Shown: positions 33,045 through 40,824 of the stretch, piece after piece
How the letters are laid out: the number at the start of each line of letters is the position of its first letter
Position numbering within the stretch: the stretch's first letter is position 1
Assembly: GCA_021775475.1 (NCBI GenBank)
Contig: JAJFHS010000053.1
Coordinates: forward strand, 108,271-172,270
Source: Hyphomicrobiales bacterium
Lineage (GTDB): Bacteria; Pseudomonadota; Alphaproteobacteria; Rhizobiales; JAJFHR01
Direction of reading: 5' to 3'
Length of the DNA stretch: 64,000 nt
The notes under the pieces: generated by a model
Databases searched by the model: none
The model's input: only the letters and a program-made list of their open reading frames with translations
What the model was told of the DNA's origin: nothing
Made by a program: the position numbers and the translations under genes

Positions 33045-33890
33045 TCACCGGCCCCGCCCGATACGTCGTTCCAACACCCCGACCAGTGTCGAAAGGGTAA
33101 TGGTGACCACAAGATACATGGCGCCAATAGTGAACCAGATTTCAAAGCTCATGAATGTATCGCCAATCAGGTTACGGGCTTCCGTTGTTAATTCGAATAC
33201 CGCCACAAAACTGAGTATGGCTGAGTGCTTGACCAGATTAACCAATATCCCGGTGAGCGGCGGAAGCATCAGGGGCACGGCCTGGGGCAGAATAACGTAG
33301 ATGTAGGTTTTAGCTTTACTGAGTCCGACCGTCGAGCTTGCCTCCCATTGGCCGCGAGGCACCGAATTGATGCCGGCACGGATAATTTCGGATGCAAACG
33401 AGCCTTCAAAAAATGCCAGCGCCAATATGCCGGTCCATAACGGATTGTTGATACCGAGTATGGGCTGAAGCACAAAATAGAAGATTGACACTTGGACCAG
33501 AAGGGGAGTGTTTCTGATTGTTTCGAGGTAGGTTCTGGCAAGGACCTGTCCGGCGAAAGAGTCTGACAGCCGCAGGATGGCGGTAATCAGGCCGATAATC
33601 AGTGTCAGCACCATTCCCCAGGCGGCAATCTCCAGGGTTACAAACATTCCGTTTATTAATGGCCCCCAGATGAGTTCACCATCAATGATCCGGTAAAAAT
33701 ATTTTGGTAATCGATACCATTGCCAGCGATAGTCCATTGCCGCTGCACTGCGCCAGGTTATCCAGACCACAAACGCTATAAGCGCAATGAACTGGAGGAA
33801 GTCGAACGTTCTCGATTTCCACCAGCGCACCTTGCGCCTGTTGAGTTTTTTCCCGGAATTAGCGCTCTGGGCCACATCAATAGCAGGCAT
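33045..33890 (-). CDS. Polar amino acid ABC transporter permease (first)
   Basis: 281 residues. Basic N-terminus, first helix FLQFIALIAFVVWITW, then permease core with TIRNTPLLVQVSIFYFVLQP and coupling loop QWEASSTVGLSKAKTYIYVILPQ near 195. The extended first part with a periplasmic YRWQWYRLPKYFY region resembles AapQ-like permeases of general amino acid importers. It follows the binding protein after 47 bp. Confidence 0.92.
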   Translation of the reverse strand: MPAIDVAQSANSGKKLNRRKVRWWKSRTFDFLQFIALIAFVVWITWRSAAAMDYRWQWYRLPKYFYRIIDGELIWGPLINGMFVTLEIAAWGMVLTLIIGLITAILRLSDSFAGQVLARTYLETIRNTPLLVQVSIFYFVLQPILGINNPLWTGILALAFFEGSFASEIIRAGINSVPRGQWEASSTVGLSKAKTYIYVILPQAVPLMLPPLTGILVNLVKHSAILSFVAVFELTTEARNLIGDTFMSFEIWFTIGAMYLVVTITLSTLVGVLERRIGRGR

Positions 33891-33937
33891 TTGCTTACAA
33901 TCTCGCCATTCTCATTGAGAAAACAAAGAGGTGGAGA

Positions 33938-34765
33938 TTATTTTACCTTGTCTTTCCAATCCCGGTTTTTGAACCACTTGTCGTGGGTCTTTTGCAACCA
34001 GCCATCCAACTCACGATACAGGATCCAATTGTTGAAGAAATTAAGCCCGTCCGGGTCGCCTTTGCGCACGGCAAATGCTGAAGCAGACGGATCCCACGGT
34101 CCTGTTCCAAAGGGATTAAAAAGCACCTCGGGATTATCAATCACATAGTAGGTGGGCTTGGGCTCTGAGGTTAGAAAGGCGTGTGCGTTGCCATTCAAAA
34201 CATCCTGAAGTGCCTGTGCATCATCATCAAACTGGCGAAGTTTGGCTTTTGGAAACAATCGCGCGACGGTCTCTCCCGGTGCGGTTGCGCGTTTAATCGT
34301 CAGCGTTACGTTAGGGTTATTCCAGTCTTCAAGTGTCTTGAGGCCATCTTTTTCAGCAAGTTTTTTGTTGGCGGCCATACCGACTTTCAAAAAAGCATAG
34401 GGCCGTGAGAAATTGACCGTCAGGTTGCGCTTGGGCTTAATCACCATGCCGGTAATGATGACGTCAAACTTTTTAGCCAGAAGAGCTGGTATGATGCCAT
34501 CCCAGGCCGTTGGCACAAAGACCACCTCAACCCCCATATCCTTGGCAAGTTGTCGGCTCACGTCAATTTCGAAACCGATCAGGCTGCCATCTTTCGCGCG
34601 CATCGACCATGGGACAAATGTGGACAGGCCAACCACCAGTTTTCCGCGCTTGAGAATATCATCGACAACACTTTGGGCCGCTGCCTGATTTGCAAAACTC
34701 AGCAGCGCTCCCAACATCAAGGTTGTGGCCACCAGCACACTCATAATTTTTTGTTTGAATAACAT
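33938..34765 (-). CDS. Polar amino acid ABC transporter substrate-binding protein
   Basis: 275 residues, SBP_bac_3 family. Signal peptide (SVLVATTLMLGALLSFANQAAAQ, cleavage after AAA-Q region near 30). Mature opening ILKRGKLVVGLSTFVPWSMRAKDGSLIGFEIDV and ligand loop DVIITGMVIKPKRNLTVNFSRPY are typical. It lacks the cysteine pair of the binding protein at 15605. First gene of the importer, divergent from RidA; the shared region holds a palindrome. The neighbouring catabolic genes suggest an unusual amino acid or cyclic amine as ligand. Confidence 0.92.
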   Translation of the reverse strand: MLFKQKIMSVLVATTLMLGALLSFANQAAAQSVVDDILKRGKLVVGLSTFVPWSMRAKDGSLIGFEIDVSRQLAKDMGVEVVFVPTAWDGIIPALLAKKFDVIITGMVIKPKRNLTVNFSRPYAFLKVGMAANKKLAEKDGLKTLEDWNNPNVTLTIKRATAPGETVARLFPKAKLRQFDDDAQALQDVLNGNAHAFLTSEPKPTYYVIDNPEVLFNPFGTGPWDPSASAFAVRKGDPDGLNFFNNWILYRELDGWLQKTHDKWFKNRDWKDKVK

Positions 34766-34875
34766 TTCTATTTCTCCCCTTTTTCTCTATCGTTATCTTA
34801 ATTTTTGGAAAAATTGATTACCTTCCCCGCACCCAACATTACAACCTTATAGCAATTGCAAAACAGAGGACAGTG

Positions 34876-34890
34876 CGAATATAATATTCG
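34876..34890. promoter_or_regulatory. Palindrome in the divergent importer/RidA promoter
   Basis: CGAATAT-A-ATATTCG, perfect 7-bp arms about a single base, 43 bp before the RidA start and 111 bp before the binding-protein start. The XRE-cupin regulator encoded at 36418 is the nearest candidate binder. Confidence 0.5.
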
Positions 34891-34932
34891 TACCAAAAGG
34901 CATTTTGAAAATGATTATGGAAGGAAGAACCT

Positions 34933-35325
34933 ATGCGCAAACTGGTATCCAGTAACCGGCCATGGGAAGATCAGGTTGGCTATTCGCGTGCGATACGCGT
35001 GGGCCCTGTAATTGAAATTGGACTGACCTCACCTTCAGCCCCTGATGGGACAATCCTGCATGCGGGCGATGTTTACAAACAGACAGTCGAGTGCCTGAAA
35101 ATTGTTGCAGATGCTCTTGAAGAGGCCGGAGCATCTTTCGATGATGTCATTAAAACCAACATAATGATGCTCGATACAACAAAGTGGGCGGATGCCGGTC
35201 GCGCCCATGCCGAATTTCTTGGCCATGTTCGACCGGCCCTGTCTTTCATTGGTGTAAGCGGGTTCTTTGACCCGCTGATCGAGCTTGAAGTTGAGGTCAC
35301 TGCCTATATTGAAAACGACAATTAA
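34933..35325 (+). CDS. RidA/YjgF-family protein
   Basis: 130 residues. Family features: SSNRPWEDQVGYSRAIRVGPVIEIG at the start, GDVYKQTVECLKIVADALEEAGASFDDVIKTNIMMLD in the middle, and RPALSFIGVSGFFDPLIELEVEVTAYIE at the end. The usual catalytic arginine of RidA imine deaminases (in the phrase PxRxxV near residue 105) is replaced here by a hydrophobic stretch (ALSFIGV), so this is probably not a classical 2-aminoacrylate deaminase but one of the Rid subfamilies found in catabolic clusters. RBS GGAAGGAAG is strong. It is divergent from the importer and convergent with the M29/NicX-like gene. Confidence 0.85.
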   Translation: MRKLVSSNRPWEDQVGYSRAIRVGPVIEIGLTSPSAPDGTILHAGDVYKQTVECLKIVADALEEAGASFDDVIKTNIMMLDTTKWADAGRAHAEFLGHVRPALSFIGVSGFFDPLIELEVEVTAYIENDN

Positions 35326-35335
35326 CCAGCCCGGG

Positions 35336-36421
35336 TTAACCGGTTATTCCAATTTCATCTGATGGGTTCTTATATAAGTCCTTCAGTTCCGGCCACTTTT
35401 CAAGACACTTTGCGGTTTGGGCAAAAGCCTCTGGATGAAGGCGTCCCATGTCCCATAAATCAACTCCATCTATGGAGATCGTGGGATCCAGCACCATCCA
35501 GCAAATTTCACCCGGCGCGTAATTTCCGCAGGTGTGAAAATGGAGAAAATGGGGATTGGTAAATACCGTATTGGACCACCGGTCCGGGTCCAGGCTGGCT
35601 GCAACTTTATAGGCACAGCCGGGATGAATACCCGCATGCCACGAGTGCACAATATCGCGTTCGATACCAAATTCTTCGGCGATCTTGTCATAATGCTGCT
35701 GCACGAGACTGACCGTTTTACGATCTCCTTCAAAATTCAAAATACGCCCCGCTTCAACCTTTGCAAAGACTACCTGTTCCAGCTTAAGACAAGCTGGCTC
35801 ATATGATTTTGAACCTGTGGGTGTCAGATATCCGGCAAGGGCAATTCGTCCTGAAAACGTGTTGGCATTAATGGGTGCCGGCACCCCAAGTGGAAAGCGC
35901 AAAACAGATACATCAACCGGGTTTTCAACTTCGCCTTTGGAAATCTGGCCGGCATAGTCTGTGCCAAGGGGACAGGTGATCTCAATATGTTGCGCCGTCA
36001 ACAGGGCAGTATTGACAGCTTCTTTCATGGCATAAAGTGCCTGGTGTGAGGCTCTGCCATAGGATGACGCCAGCATTTCAGCGTTACGCGCATAACACAT
36101 CACACTCATTTTTCCGGGTGGTAATTTGGAAAATCTATCCTGATCGCCAATGCGGGAAAAAAATATTGTATAATCATGTTGGGCGATTGCTTGTGTCAGG
36201 CCTGAACTCAAATGATTTTCCGGTCTGCCCACTTCAAGCTGGCTTACCACAGCCCCCATGTCTATTGCTTCATTTGCCACCGCACTGGATACTTCAGCAT
36301 CATACCAGCCAAGATCGGGCGTTTCCGAGATTATCAAAACGGTATCACCACATTTGATACCTGCGCAATTTACAAGCAGGTTTCGGGCACCTTTTGAAAG
36401 CTTGCCAGAAAATTCCATCAC
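35336..36421 (-). CDS. M29 aminopeptidase/NicX-like metalloenzyme
   Basis: 361 residues. The layout recalls the M29 (AmpS/AmpT) fold and the related non-haem iron enzyme 2,5-dihydroxypyridine dioxygenase NicX, which has about 350 residues. Readable parts are an N-terminal alpha/beta domain (CGDTVLIISETPDLGWYDAEV), IEITCPLGTDYAG near 170, NFEGDR near 255, and a His-rich C-terminal part HSWHAGIHPGC and PHFLHFHTCGNY near 290-325 followed by DPTISIDGVDLWDMGRLHP. The histidines could be metal ligands. Start overlaps the XRE-cupin stop by 4 bp. Ring cleavage or peptide hydrolysis cannot be separated by eye; the oxygenase-like and RidA neighbours make ring cleavage attractive. Confidence 0.6.
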   Translation of the reverse strand: MMEFSGKLSKGARNLLVNCAGIKCGDTVLIISETPDLGWYDAEVSSAVANEAIDMGAVVSQLEVGRPENHLSSGLTQAIAQHDYTIFFSRIGDQDRFSKLPPGKMSVMCYARNAEMLASSYGRASHQALYAMKEAVNTALLTAQHIEITCPLGTDYAGQISKGEVENPVDVSVLRFPLGVPAPINANTFSGRIALAGYLTPTGSKSYEPACLKLEQVVFAKVEAGRILNFEGDRKTVSLVQQHYDKIAEEFGIERDIVHSWHAGIHPGCAYKVAASLDPDRWSNTVFTNPHFLHFHTCGNYAPGEICWMVLDPTISIDGVDLWDMGRLHPEAFAQTAKCLEKWPELKDLYKNPSDEIGITG

Positions 36422-37014
36422 CGGGGCTCCGCTTGTACATTAATAAAAGTGAATGTTTCAGAAATCACTTCTTTAAACCCGTGATTGAGTTCAGCATCCA
36501 GACTTAGACTGTCATTTGCCTTGAGCGTAATTTCTCGTTGCCCATACCCGTATATCGCCTCACCTTGAACCACGTAGATAAACACCACCCCATGTCCGAC
36601 ATAGACGGGCGGGCGCCCGGTCTGGCGCGTTAAAGTCACTATGTGGGCTTCAAACTGCAAATCGCGACGCGCGTGCATGGCAAGATTGATAAAATCATGG
36701 GCATGATTGTCGACAACTCGAGTGGACTTCAATCCCTTGCCATCTATTACATGGGTAAAATCCGTCTGGCCTGAGGCAGTTTCACGAAACAAACTGACCA
36801 AAGGCACGTCAAGTGCCAGACTGAGTGCATTAAGGGTGGAGATTGAAGGGGAAACCTGGCCATTTTCAATTCGACTGACCATTGCCGCCGAGACGGCAGA
36901 AACTTCCGCCAGCTGTCTGGCTGTTAACCCTGAGGCCTCACGTAAATCACGCAATGCAGTTCCGATTGCCAGATCGATTGCCCCGCTTTGGGGACTAAGG
37001 TTTTTATCACCCAC
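36418..37014 (-). CDS. XRE-family regulator with C-terminal cupin domain
   Basis: 198 residues from the GTG at 37014, which follows the preceding stop by 4 bp; the track ATG at 37113 would overlap the neighbour by 95 bp. Neither start has a clear ribosome-binding site. HTH at about 15-70: LRDLREASGLTARQLAEVSAVSAAMVSRIENGQVSPSISTLNALSLAL. The cupin part (about 110-190) contains HGVVFIYVVQGEAIYGYG and LNHGFKEV. Regulators of this build control small catabolic or polyamine-type operons through ligand binding in the cupin barrel. It is embedded in the operon AhpD-like / oxygenase / XRE-cupin / M29-like and likely regulates it and the importer. Confidence 0.85.
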   Translation of the reverse strand: MGDKNLSPQSGAIDLAIGTALRDLREASGLTARQLAEVSAVSAAMVSRIENGQVSPSISTLNALSLALDVPLVSLFRETASGQTDFTHVIDGKGLKSTRVVDNHAHDFINLAMHARRDLQFEAHIVTLTRQTGRPPVYVGHGVVFIYVVQGEAIYGYGQREITLKANDSLSLDAELNHGFKEVISETFTFINVQAEPR

Positions 37015-37018
37015 TGAT

Positions 37019-37984
37019 TTAACTTTTACGATAGGAAAACGCTTTGTTAAATCGCCAGACAAGATAGTCACCACAGGTAATCGGCTCTTCTTTAGCCGCG
37101 TAATCTGCTCCATATATCTCGTTAGCGCTGATCAGCGTATCAGGGTCGGGATCATACGCCAGGACTAATGAAAGCCGCTCGCGCCCGGAGCTGTTTACCA
37201 CACGGTGCGGGGTTGATTTATAAGCACCATCTGTCCAGCGGGCCAGAAGATCGCCAACATTGACCACCAATGTTCCTTCAATTGGCGGAGCGTGAACCCA
37301 CTCGCCATCAAGGGTCTGCACCTGCAAGCCTCCCACAGAATCCTGGCACAATACGGTAAGGACACCAAAATCCGTATGCGGCCCGACACCAAACTGCTTT
37401 TCACCCAGATCTTCACGCTGTTGGGGATAATAGACAAATGAAGCGCGGCTGAGGGGTTTGGAACTGGTTTGTAAAAAATATTTCTCATCAAGGCCAAGAC
37501 CCAGGGCAAAGCCACGCATCAGATGATGGGCCACAACATGTGCATGATCAAAGTATTCCATCGCGTGTTGTTGCAACTCGGGAAGAAAAACCGGCCACTG
37601 ATTTTGACCCCGCAATGGATGATCATCAGGGGTATTGCCAGCCCTATCCTGAAATCCCCAGATAAAGCTCTCCTTGAGATCCGGCGCAACATCATCCTGC
37701 ATTTTTGCCAGCCCTTGTCCCAACCACCCCCGATGACGGGCTGAAATTTTCACTGTTGCTTTATCGTCATTAGATCTGCGAAAAAAATCCAGTGCATTGG
37801 CGCGCGCAGCTTCTATGGTTTTTTCAGGAATACCGTGACCTTTAATGTAAATAAATCCCAGGTTCTGGCTGGTTGAATGTAACAACTGAGCTACTGATCG
37901 CGGATCACTGCCATCAATCAGGCGACTAATATCCACTACAGGAATAATTTCCGCATCAAGTTGCTTTGCCTGCGCATAGACCAT
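37019..37984 (-). CDS. Isopenicillin-N-synthase-like 2-oxoglutarate/Fe(II) dioxygenase
   Basis: 321 residues from the ATG at 37984 (MVYAQAKQ), chosen because GAAGGA precedes it at 7 bases; the track start at 38017 has none. N-terminal DIOX_N part IPVVDISRLIDG and FIYIKGHGIPE near 45-55. The catalytic jelly roll has the metal motif HTDFGVLTVL near residue 200 and the distal HRVVNSSGRERLSL near 255 providing the third histidine and the RxS motif for 2-oxoglutarate. All three metal ligands and RxS are intact. It would hydroxylate or otherwise oxidise the pathway substrate. It stands between the AhpD-like and XRE-cupin genes. Confidence 0.92.
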   Translation of the reverse strand: MVYAQAKQLDAEIIPVVDISRLIDGSDPRSVAQLLHSTSQNLGFIYIKGHGIPEKTIEAARANALDFFRRSNDDKATVKISARHRGWLGQGLAKMQDDVAPDLKESFIWGFQDRAGNTPDDHPLRGQNQWPVFLPELQQHAMEYFDHAHVVAHHLMRGFALGLGLDEKYFLQTSSKPLSRASFVYYPQQREDLGEKQFGVGPHTDFGVLTVLCQDSVGGLQVQTLDGEWVHAPPIEGTLVVNVGDLLARWTDGAYKSTPHRVVNSSGRERLSLVLAYDPDPDTLISANEIYGADYAAKEEPITCGDYLVWRFNKAFSYRKS

Positions 37985-38001
37985 TAGTTTTTCCTTCGCC
38001 A

Positions 38002-38052
38002 AACAATTGTTGCTCATAATACAATAAATTGCATGGCACGCAATAGTTTATT
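38002..38052. promoter_or_regulatory. Palindromic region before the dioxygenase gene
   Basis: Contains a perfect palindrome AACAATTGTT (38002-38011) and an imperfect inverted repeat AATAAATTGC (38023-38032) / GCAATAGTTTATT (38040-38052) that runs into the stop of the AhpD-like gene. An internal promoter/operator is possible. Low certainty. Confidence 0.3.
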
Positions 38053-38626
38053 CTTCAGTGTAATACCCGACAATATCCCCTTGTGTTGAAACGCCAAGCC
38101 CGTTCAGACACCGGTTTACGTAGTTAAAGTAACCGATAATCTGGTTGGCTTCGAGAATTTGACCATCATCAAATCCTGTATCTTTCAGGGCATCAACATC
38201 TGCTTTGATCACGTCTGCGGGGAAAAGCGTCAATTTTTCAGCATACTCAAGCAGCGCTAATTCCGCGCCACAAAAAGTGGGTTCCAATGTGCGTGTGTTC
38301 AGCGCCTTTTCAATTTCATCGGCACGCTTTTCATCGTTAATCAGATGACGGGCATTGGCCCAATGGTTCGCCAGCGAATAGCTGCACCCATTCAAAATGG
38401 AGACATAAGAGCTGATTGTTTCCTGTAGCCATGCCGGCAAGGTGTTGGCATCATCATGCAGGGCGGCGCGGTAAAGAACCACATGGCCGCGTAACGTGCT
38501 CGGCCGGAGCGAATGAACGCGCATGACATTATCCACCGTTCCATGTGGTGTACGGGCAAGCTTCAGAGCATCAAGTAATTCGTCATCAGCCTCATCATCT
38601 GAAATCATCTTTATCCAAGCAGTCAT
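38048..38626 (-). CDS. AhpD-like (carboxymuconolactone decarboxylase fold) peroxidase-related protein
   Basis: 192 residues, length typical of the peroxidase-related AhpD-like family. The active-site region near residue 78 reads SILNGCSYSLANHW, where the family normally has N-x-C-x-Y-C-x-x-x-H. The first cysteine and the histidine are present but the second cysteine is serine. Without the second thiol the usual disulfide peroxidase cycle is not possible, so a different chemistry (for example decarboxylase-like or proton-transfer) should be considered. It is the first gene of the operon with the dioxygenase, XRE-cupin and M29-like genes. Confidence 0.8.
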   Translation of the reverse strand: MTAWIKMISDDEADDELLDALKLARTPHGTVDNVMRVHSLRPSTLRGHVVLYRAALHDDANTLPAWLQETISSYVSILNGCSYSLANHWANARHLINDEKRADEIEKALNTRTLEPTFCGAELALLEYAEKLTLFPADVIKADVDALKDTGFDDGQILEANQIIGYFNYVNRCLNGLGVSTQGDIVGYYTEE

Positions 38627-38842
38627 ATATAATCTCCCGAAATTCTTTGATTTAGAATAAGAGGCAATTTAATTTACTGATTGATTTTGGCAAATCAAAT
38701 TCACAAATGGTTTTTTGATCAATGGACTTACCTTGAAAAAGTGAAGGGACTTCTGATGCTAATATCATCTATGGACGCCCGTCGAGCGGGATTGTCACAT
38801 TAAAAAAGAACGGTGCCAGATTGAATCTGAGTTTTCTATAAA

Positions 38843-39265
38843 CTATTTGCAGGTCGGGTCGTGTCCCTCAATGATTTCTTCAACCACAAGGTCTATAAGT
38901 GGCTGGTCGTCCAACCTACTTCCACGGCGGAAATTTCCGCGAAGACGGGCACCGCAACGTTGAAGCCTGCCGCTGACTTTGTTGTATTCCGTGATAGAGT
39001 CCTCGACGCCAAAGTCAATTCGAACCACACCAAAACGCTTCCCTTCTGCATCCATGAATATTCTTCCCGGACAGGGTGCGCGATAACACAAACGAAAATC
39101 AACAAGCGATAGCACTCGGCTCTTGTCACCAAGATCGTCACCCCATTTTATGCGAGCTTCAATGGGTGACTTCTTCTGCGCCTGGACAGGCTCCACTGTG
39201 GGCGCCAACAACGCTGTTACTACCATTGTGGATACCAGCAGTTTCACGGTGCTTTTTAGTAACAT
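38843..39265 (-). CDS. Small exported protein with four cysteines, IalB-like
   Basis: 140 residues from ATG 39265 (MLLKSTVKLLV), preceded by AGGGA; the track start at 39325 lies upstream of a clear signal peptide. Signal sequence ends near VQAQ. The mature part has LCYRAPCPGRIFMD, then FGVEDS, and single cysteines near residue 100 (QRCGARLRG) and at the penultimate position. The pattern of a small secreted domain with two disulfides recalls invasion-associated locus B proteins, but similarity is weak. It is the last gene of a four-gene operon of exported proteins. Confidence 0.65.
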   Translation of the reverse strand: MLLKSTVKLLVSTMVVTALLAPTVEPVQAQKKSPIEARIKWGDDLGDKSRVLSLVDFRLCYRAPCPGRIFMDAEGKRFGVVRIDFGVEDSITEYNKVSGRLQRCGARLRGNFRRGSRLDDQPLIDLVVEEIIEGHDPTCK

Positions 39266-39321
39266 TGGATTTTCCCTATGAAATGCAACTGATCTACGCC
39301 TTAACTCCAAGCTTACCAGGG

Positions 39322-40689
39322 TCACTTCACCTTGAATATCTCAACGGCATCGACAAAAACCAACGCCTCTCCATCGGCTTTATTGTACTTTCCAAGCAGC
39401 ATGGTAAATTTGCCCGGACTGCGCAATGAGGTCAGCGGTTTGGTGTTCTGCTTGATCTCCGTTGTTTTTCCATCCAGAACACCCGAAATCTCAATAGCTC
39501 CTGTGTATTCTCTGCCCCTCTTGGACAAAATCATTTTAGTCTTTGAATTCGCTACAAATTCTATCCAGTTTTTATACTCTTGAGGGTTGAAATTACCACA
39601 AATATCAGCGCCCTTGCCGCCGACAAGGGTGTTAAATACCGCCTCCTTGCCGCGCGACCTTTTAACAAGTTGGATTTTTGCACCGTTGCAGGTTGAAGAG
39701 CCGGTAAATGTATAAAAAGTGAGGCCGAGATAATTTTGTTCGTCCTTACGCAAGGCAATCGAAAACTGATCTTTGCCGGTTTTCAGCTCTGCGATCAGGT
39801 TGACTTCAATGTCCCAATCTCCTTTGGGCAGTTTTTCGCCAAGAGAGACAAAGTTGTCTGAATCAGCATTGTAAAGTGTGGCAAGCTGGCTGGACAGCAT
39901 TAGCAGAGACCCTTCTTCGACCACATATGATTCCGGGTTTGGATTGGTCACTGACCAGCTTTCGCCAAGAGCCTCTCCGTCAAAATTATCCAGAAAAACG
40001 CTTTCGCGCTGTGGTGCAACGGGTTGGGGTTTCGGTGCTGGTGGCGGTTCTGGTTTGTCATCGACAGCAACCTTGATAACCTCTTTTATGGCGTCGGAAA
40101 AACCCTGTGTGCTGTTGGCTGGAAAATATTTTCCACCACCATAATCAGCAATGCATTGCAACTCTGCGCGATCTTTTTTGGAGATGTCAAAGCCGACCAC
40201 GTGGACTTTGACATTAATATTTTGATTAGCCAGCCAAGAAGCGGCTGAACAGACATTGCCACCACAAGTCTCGATGCCATCAGAGATCAACACAACATAA
40301 TTTGAATCTCCCGGAGCGGTTCCGGCAAAAGCCTGTTTGGTCTGTGTCAGAGCATAGGAAATCGGCGTCTTGCCAAGCGGTGTCAACCGGGAAAGAGCTG
40401 CTGAAGTGCTGGAGCCAGCACCTATAGGCGAAATCAGCTCAACATCTTCGCAGGATCCTTTTTGGCGATGGCCATATGCCATAACACCCGCCTTTGCGCC
40501 TTTGGGAAGATCACCAATAAGACGTGTAAGAACATTTTTGGCTGTGCTCATTTTGGCAACACCATCCACCTGCCCCCACATGGAGCCTGATGAATCAAGC
40601 ACAAAAAGTATATTGGTTTTCGCCTGTGCACTGACAGCCGTCGATATCATGAGCGCTGCAGCTAAAATAGTTGTTATAGATTTACTCAT
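39322..40689 (-). CDS. Exported von Willebrand factor A-domain protein
   Basis: 455 residues. Signal peptide ending SAQA near 24. vWA domain at about 25-205 with a complete MIDAS: DSSGSMWG near 32, T in GKTPISYAL near 103, and D in LISDGIETCGG near 136. A proline-rich linker (PEPPPAPKPQPVAPQ) near 220 leads to a C-terminal beta-rich domain (DNFDGEALGESWSV to the end) that looks like a concanavalin/LamG-like or glycan-binding sandwich. Two cysteines flank the SDG loop and may form a disulfide. Metal-dependent binding of a partner outside the inner membrane is expected. It belongs to the exported-protein operon, 135 bp after the coiled-coil protein gene. Confidence 0.88.
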   Translation of the reverse strand: MSKSITTILAAALMISTAVSAQAKTNILFVLDSSGSMWGQVDGVAKMSTAKNVLTRLIGDLPKGAKAGVMAYGHRQKGSCEDVELISPIGAGSSTSAALSRLTPLGKTPISYALTQTKQAFAGTAPGDSNYVVLISDGIETCGGNVCSAASWLANQNINVKVHVVGFDISKKDRAELQCIADYGGGKYFPANSTQGFSDAIKEVIKVAVDDKPEPPPAPKPQPVAPQRESVFLDNFDGEALGESWSVTNPNPESYVVEEGSLLMLSSQLATLYNADSDNFVSLGEKLPKGDWDIEVNLIAELKTGKDQFSIALRKDEQNYLGLTFYTFTGSSTCNGAKIQLVKRSRGKEAVFNTLVGGKGADICGNFNPQEYKNWIEFVANSKTKMILSKRGREYTGAIEISGVLDGKTTEIKQNTKPLTSLRSPGKFTMLLGKYNKADGEALVFVDAVEIFKVK

Positions 40690-40824
40690 TTTTCTTTTCC
40701 TCCCTGGTGCAAAAACTTGTCATCATCGGTTCAGAATTTTCATCTGCGCCTACAACTGAGAATGTTACGGTAACTGTATCAACCAGATTGTCGATACCAG
40801 TGATCTTTTCACAGCCTAAACAAA

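Noticed and set aside
37015-37113. Upstream ATG start for the XRE-cupin regulator
   Set aside because: Would overlap the dioxygenase gene by 95 bp without a ribosome-binding site; the GTG at 37014 gives the usual N-terminal length before the HTH.
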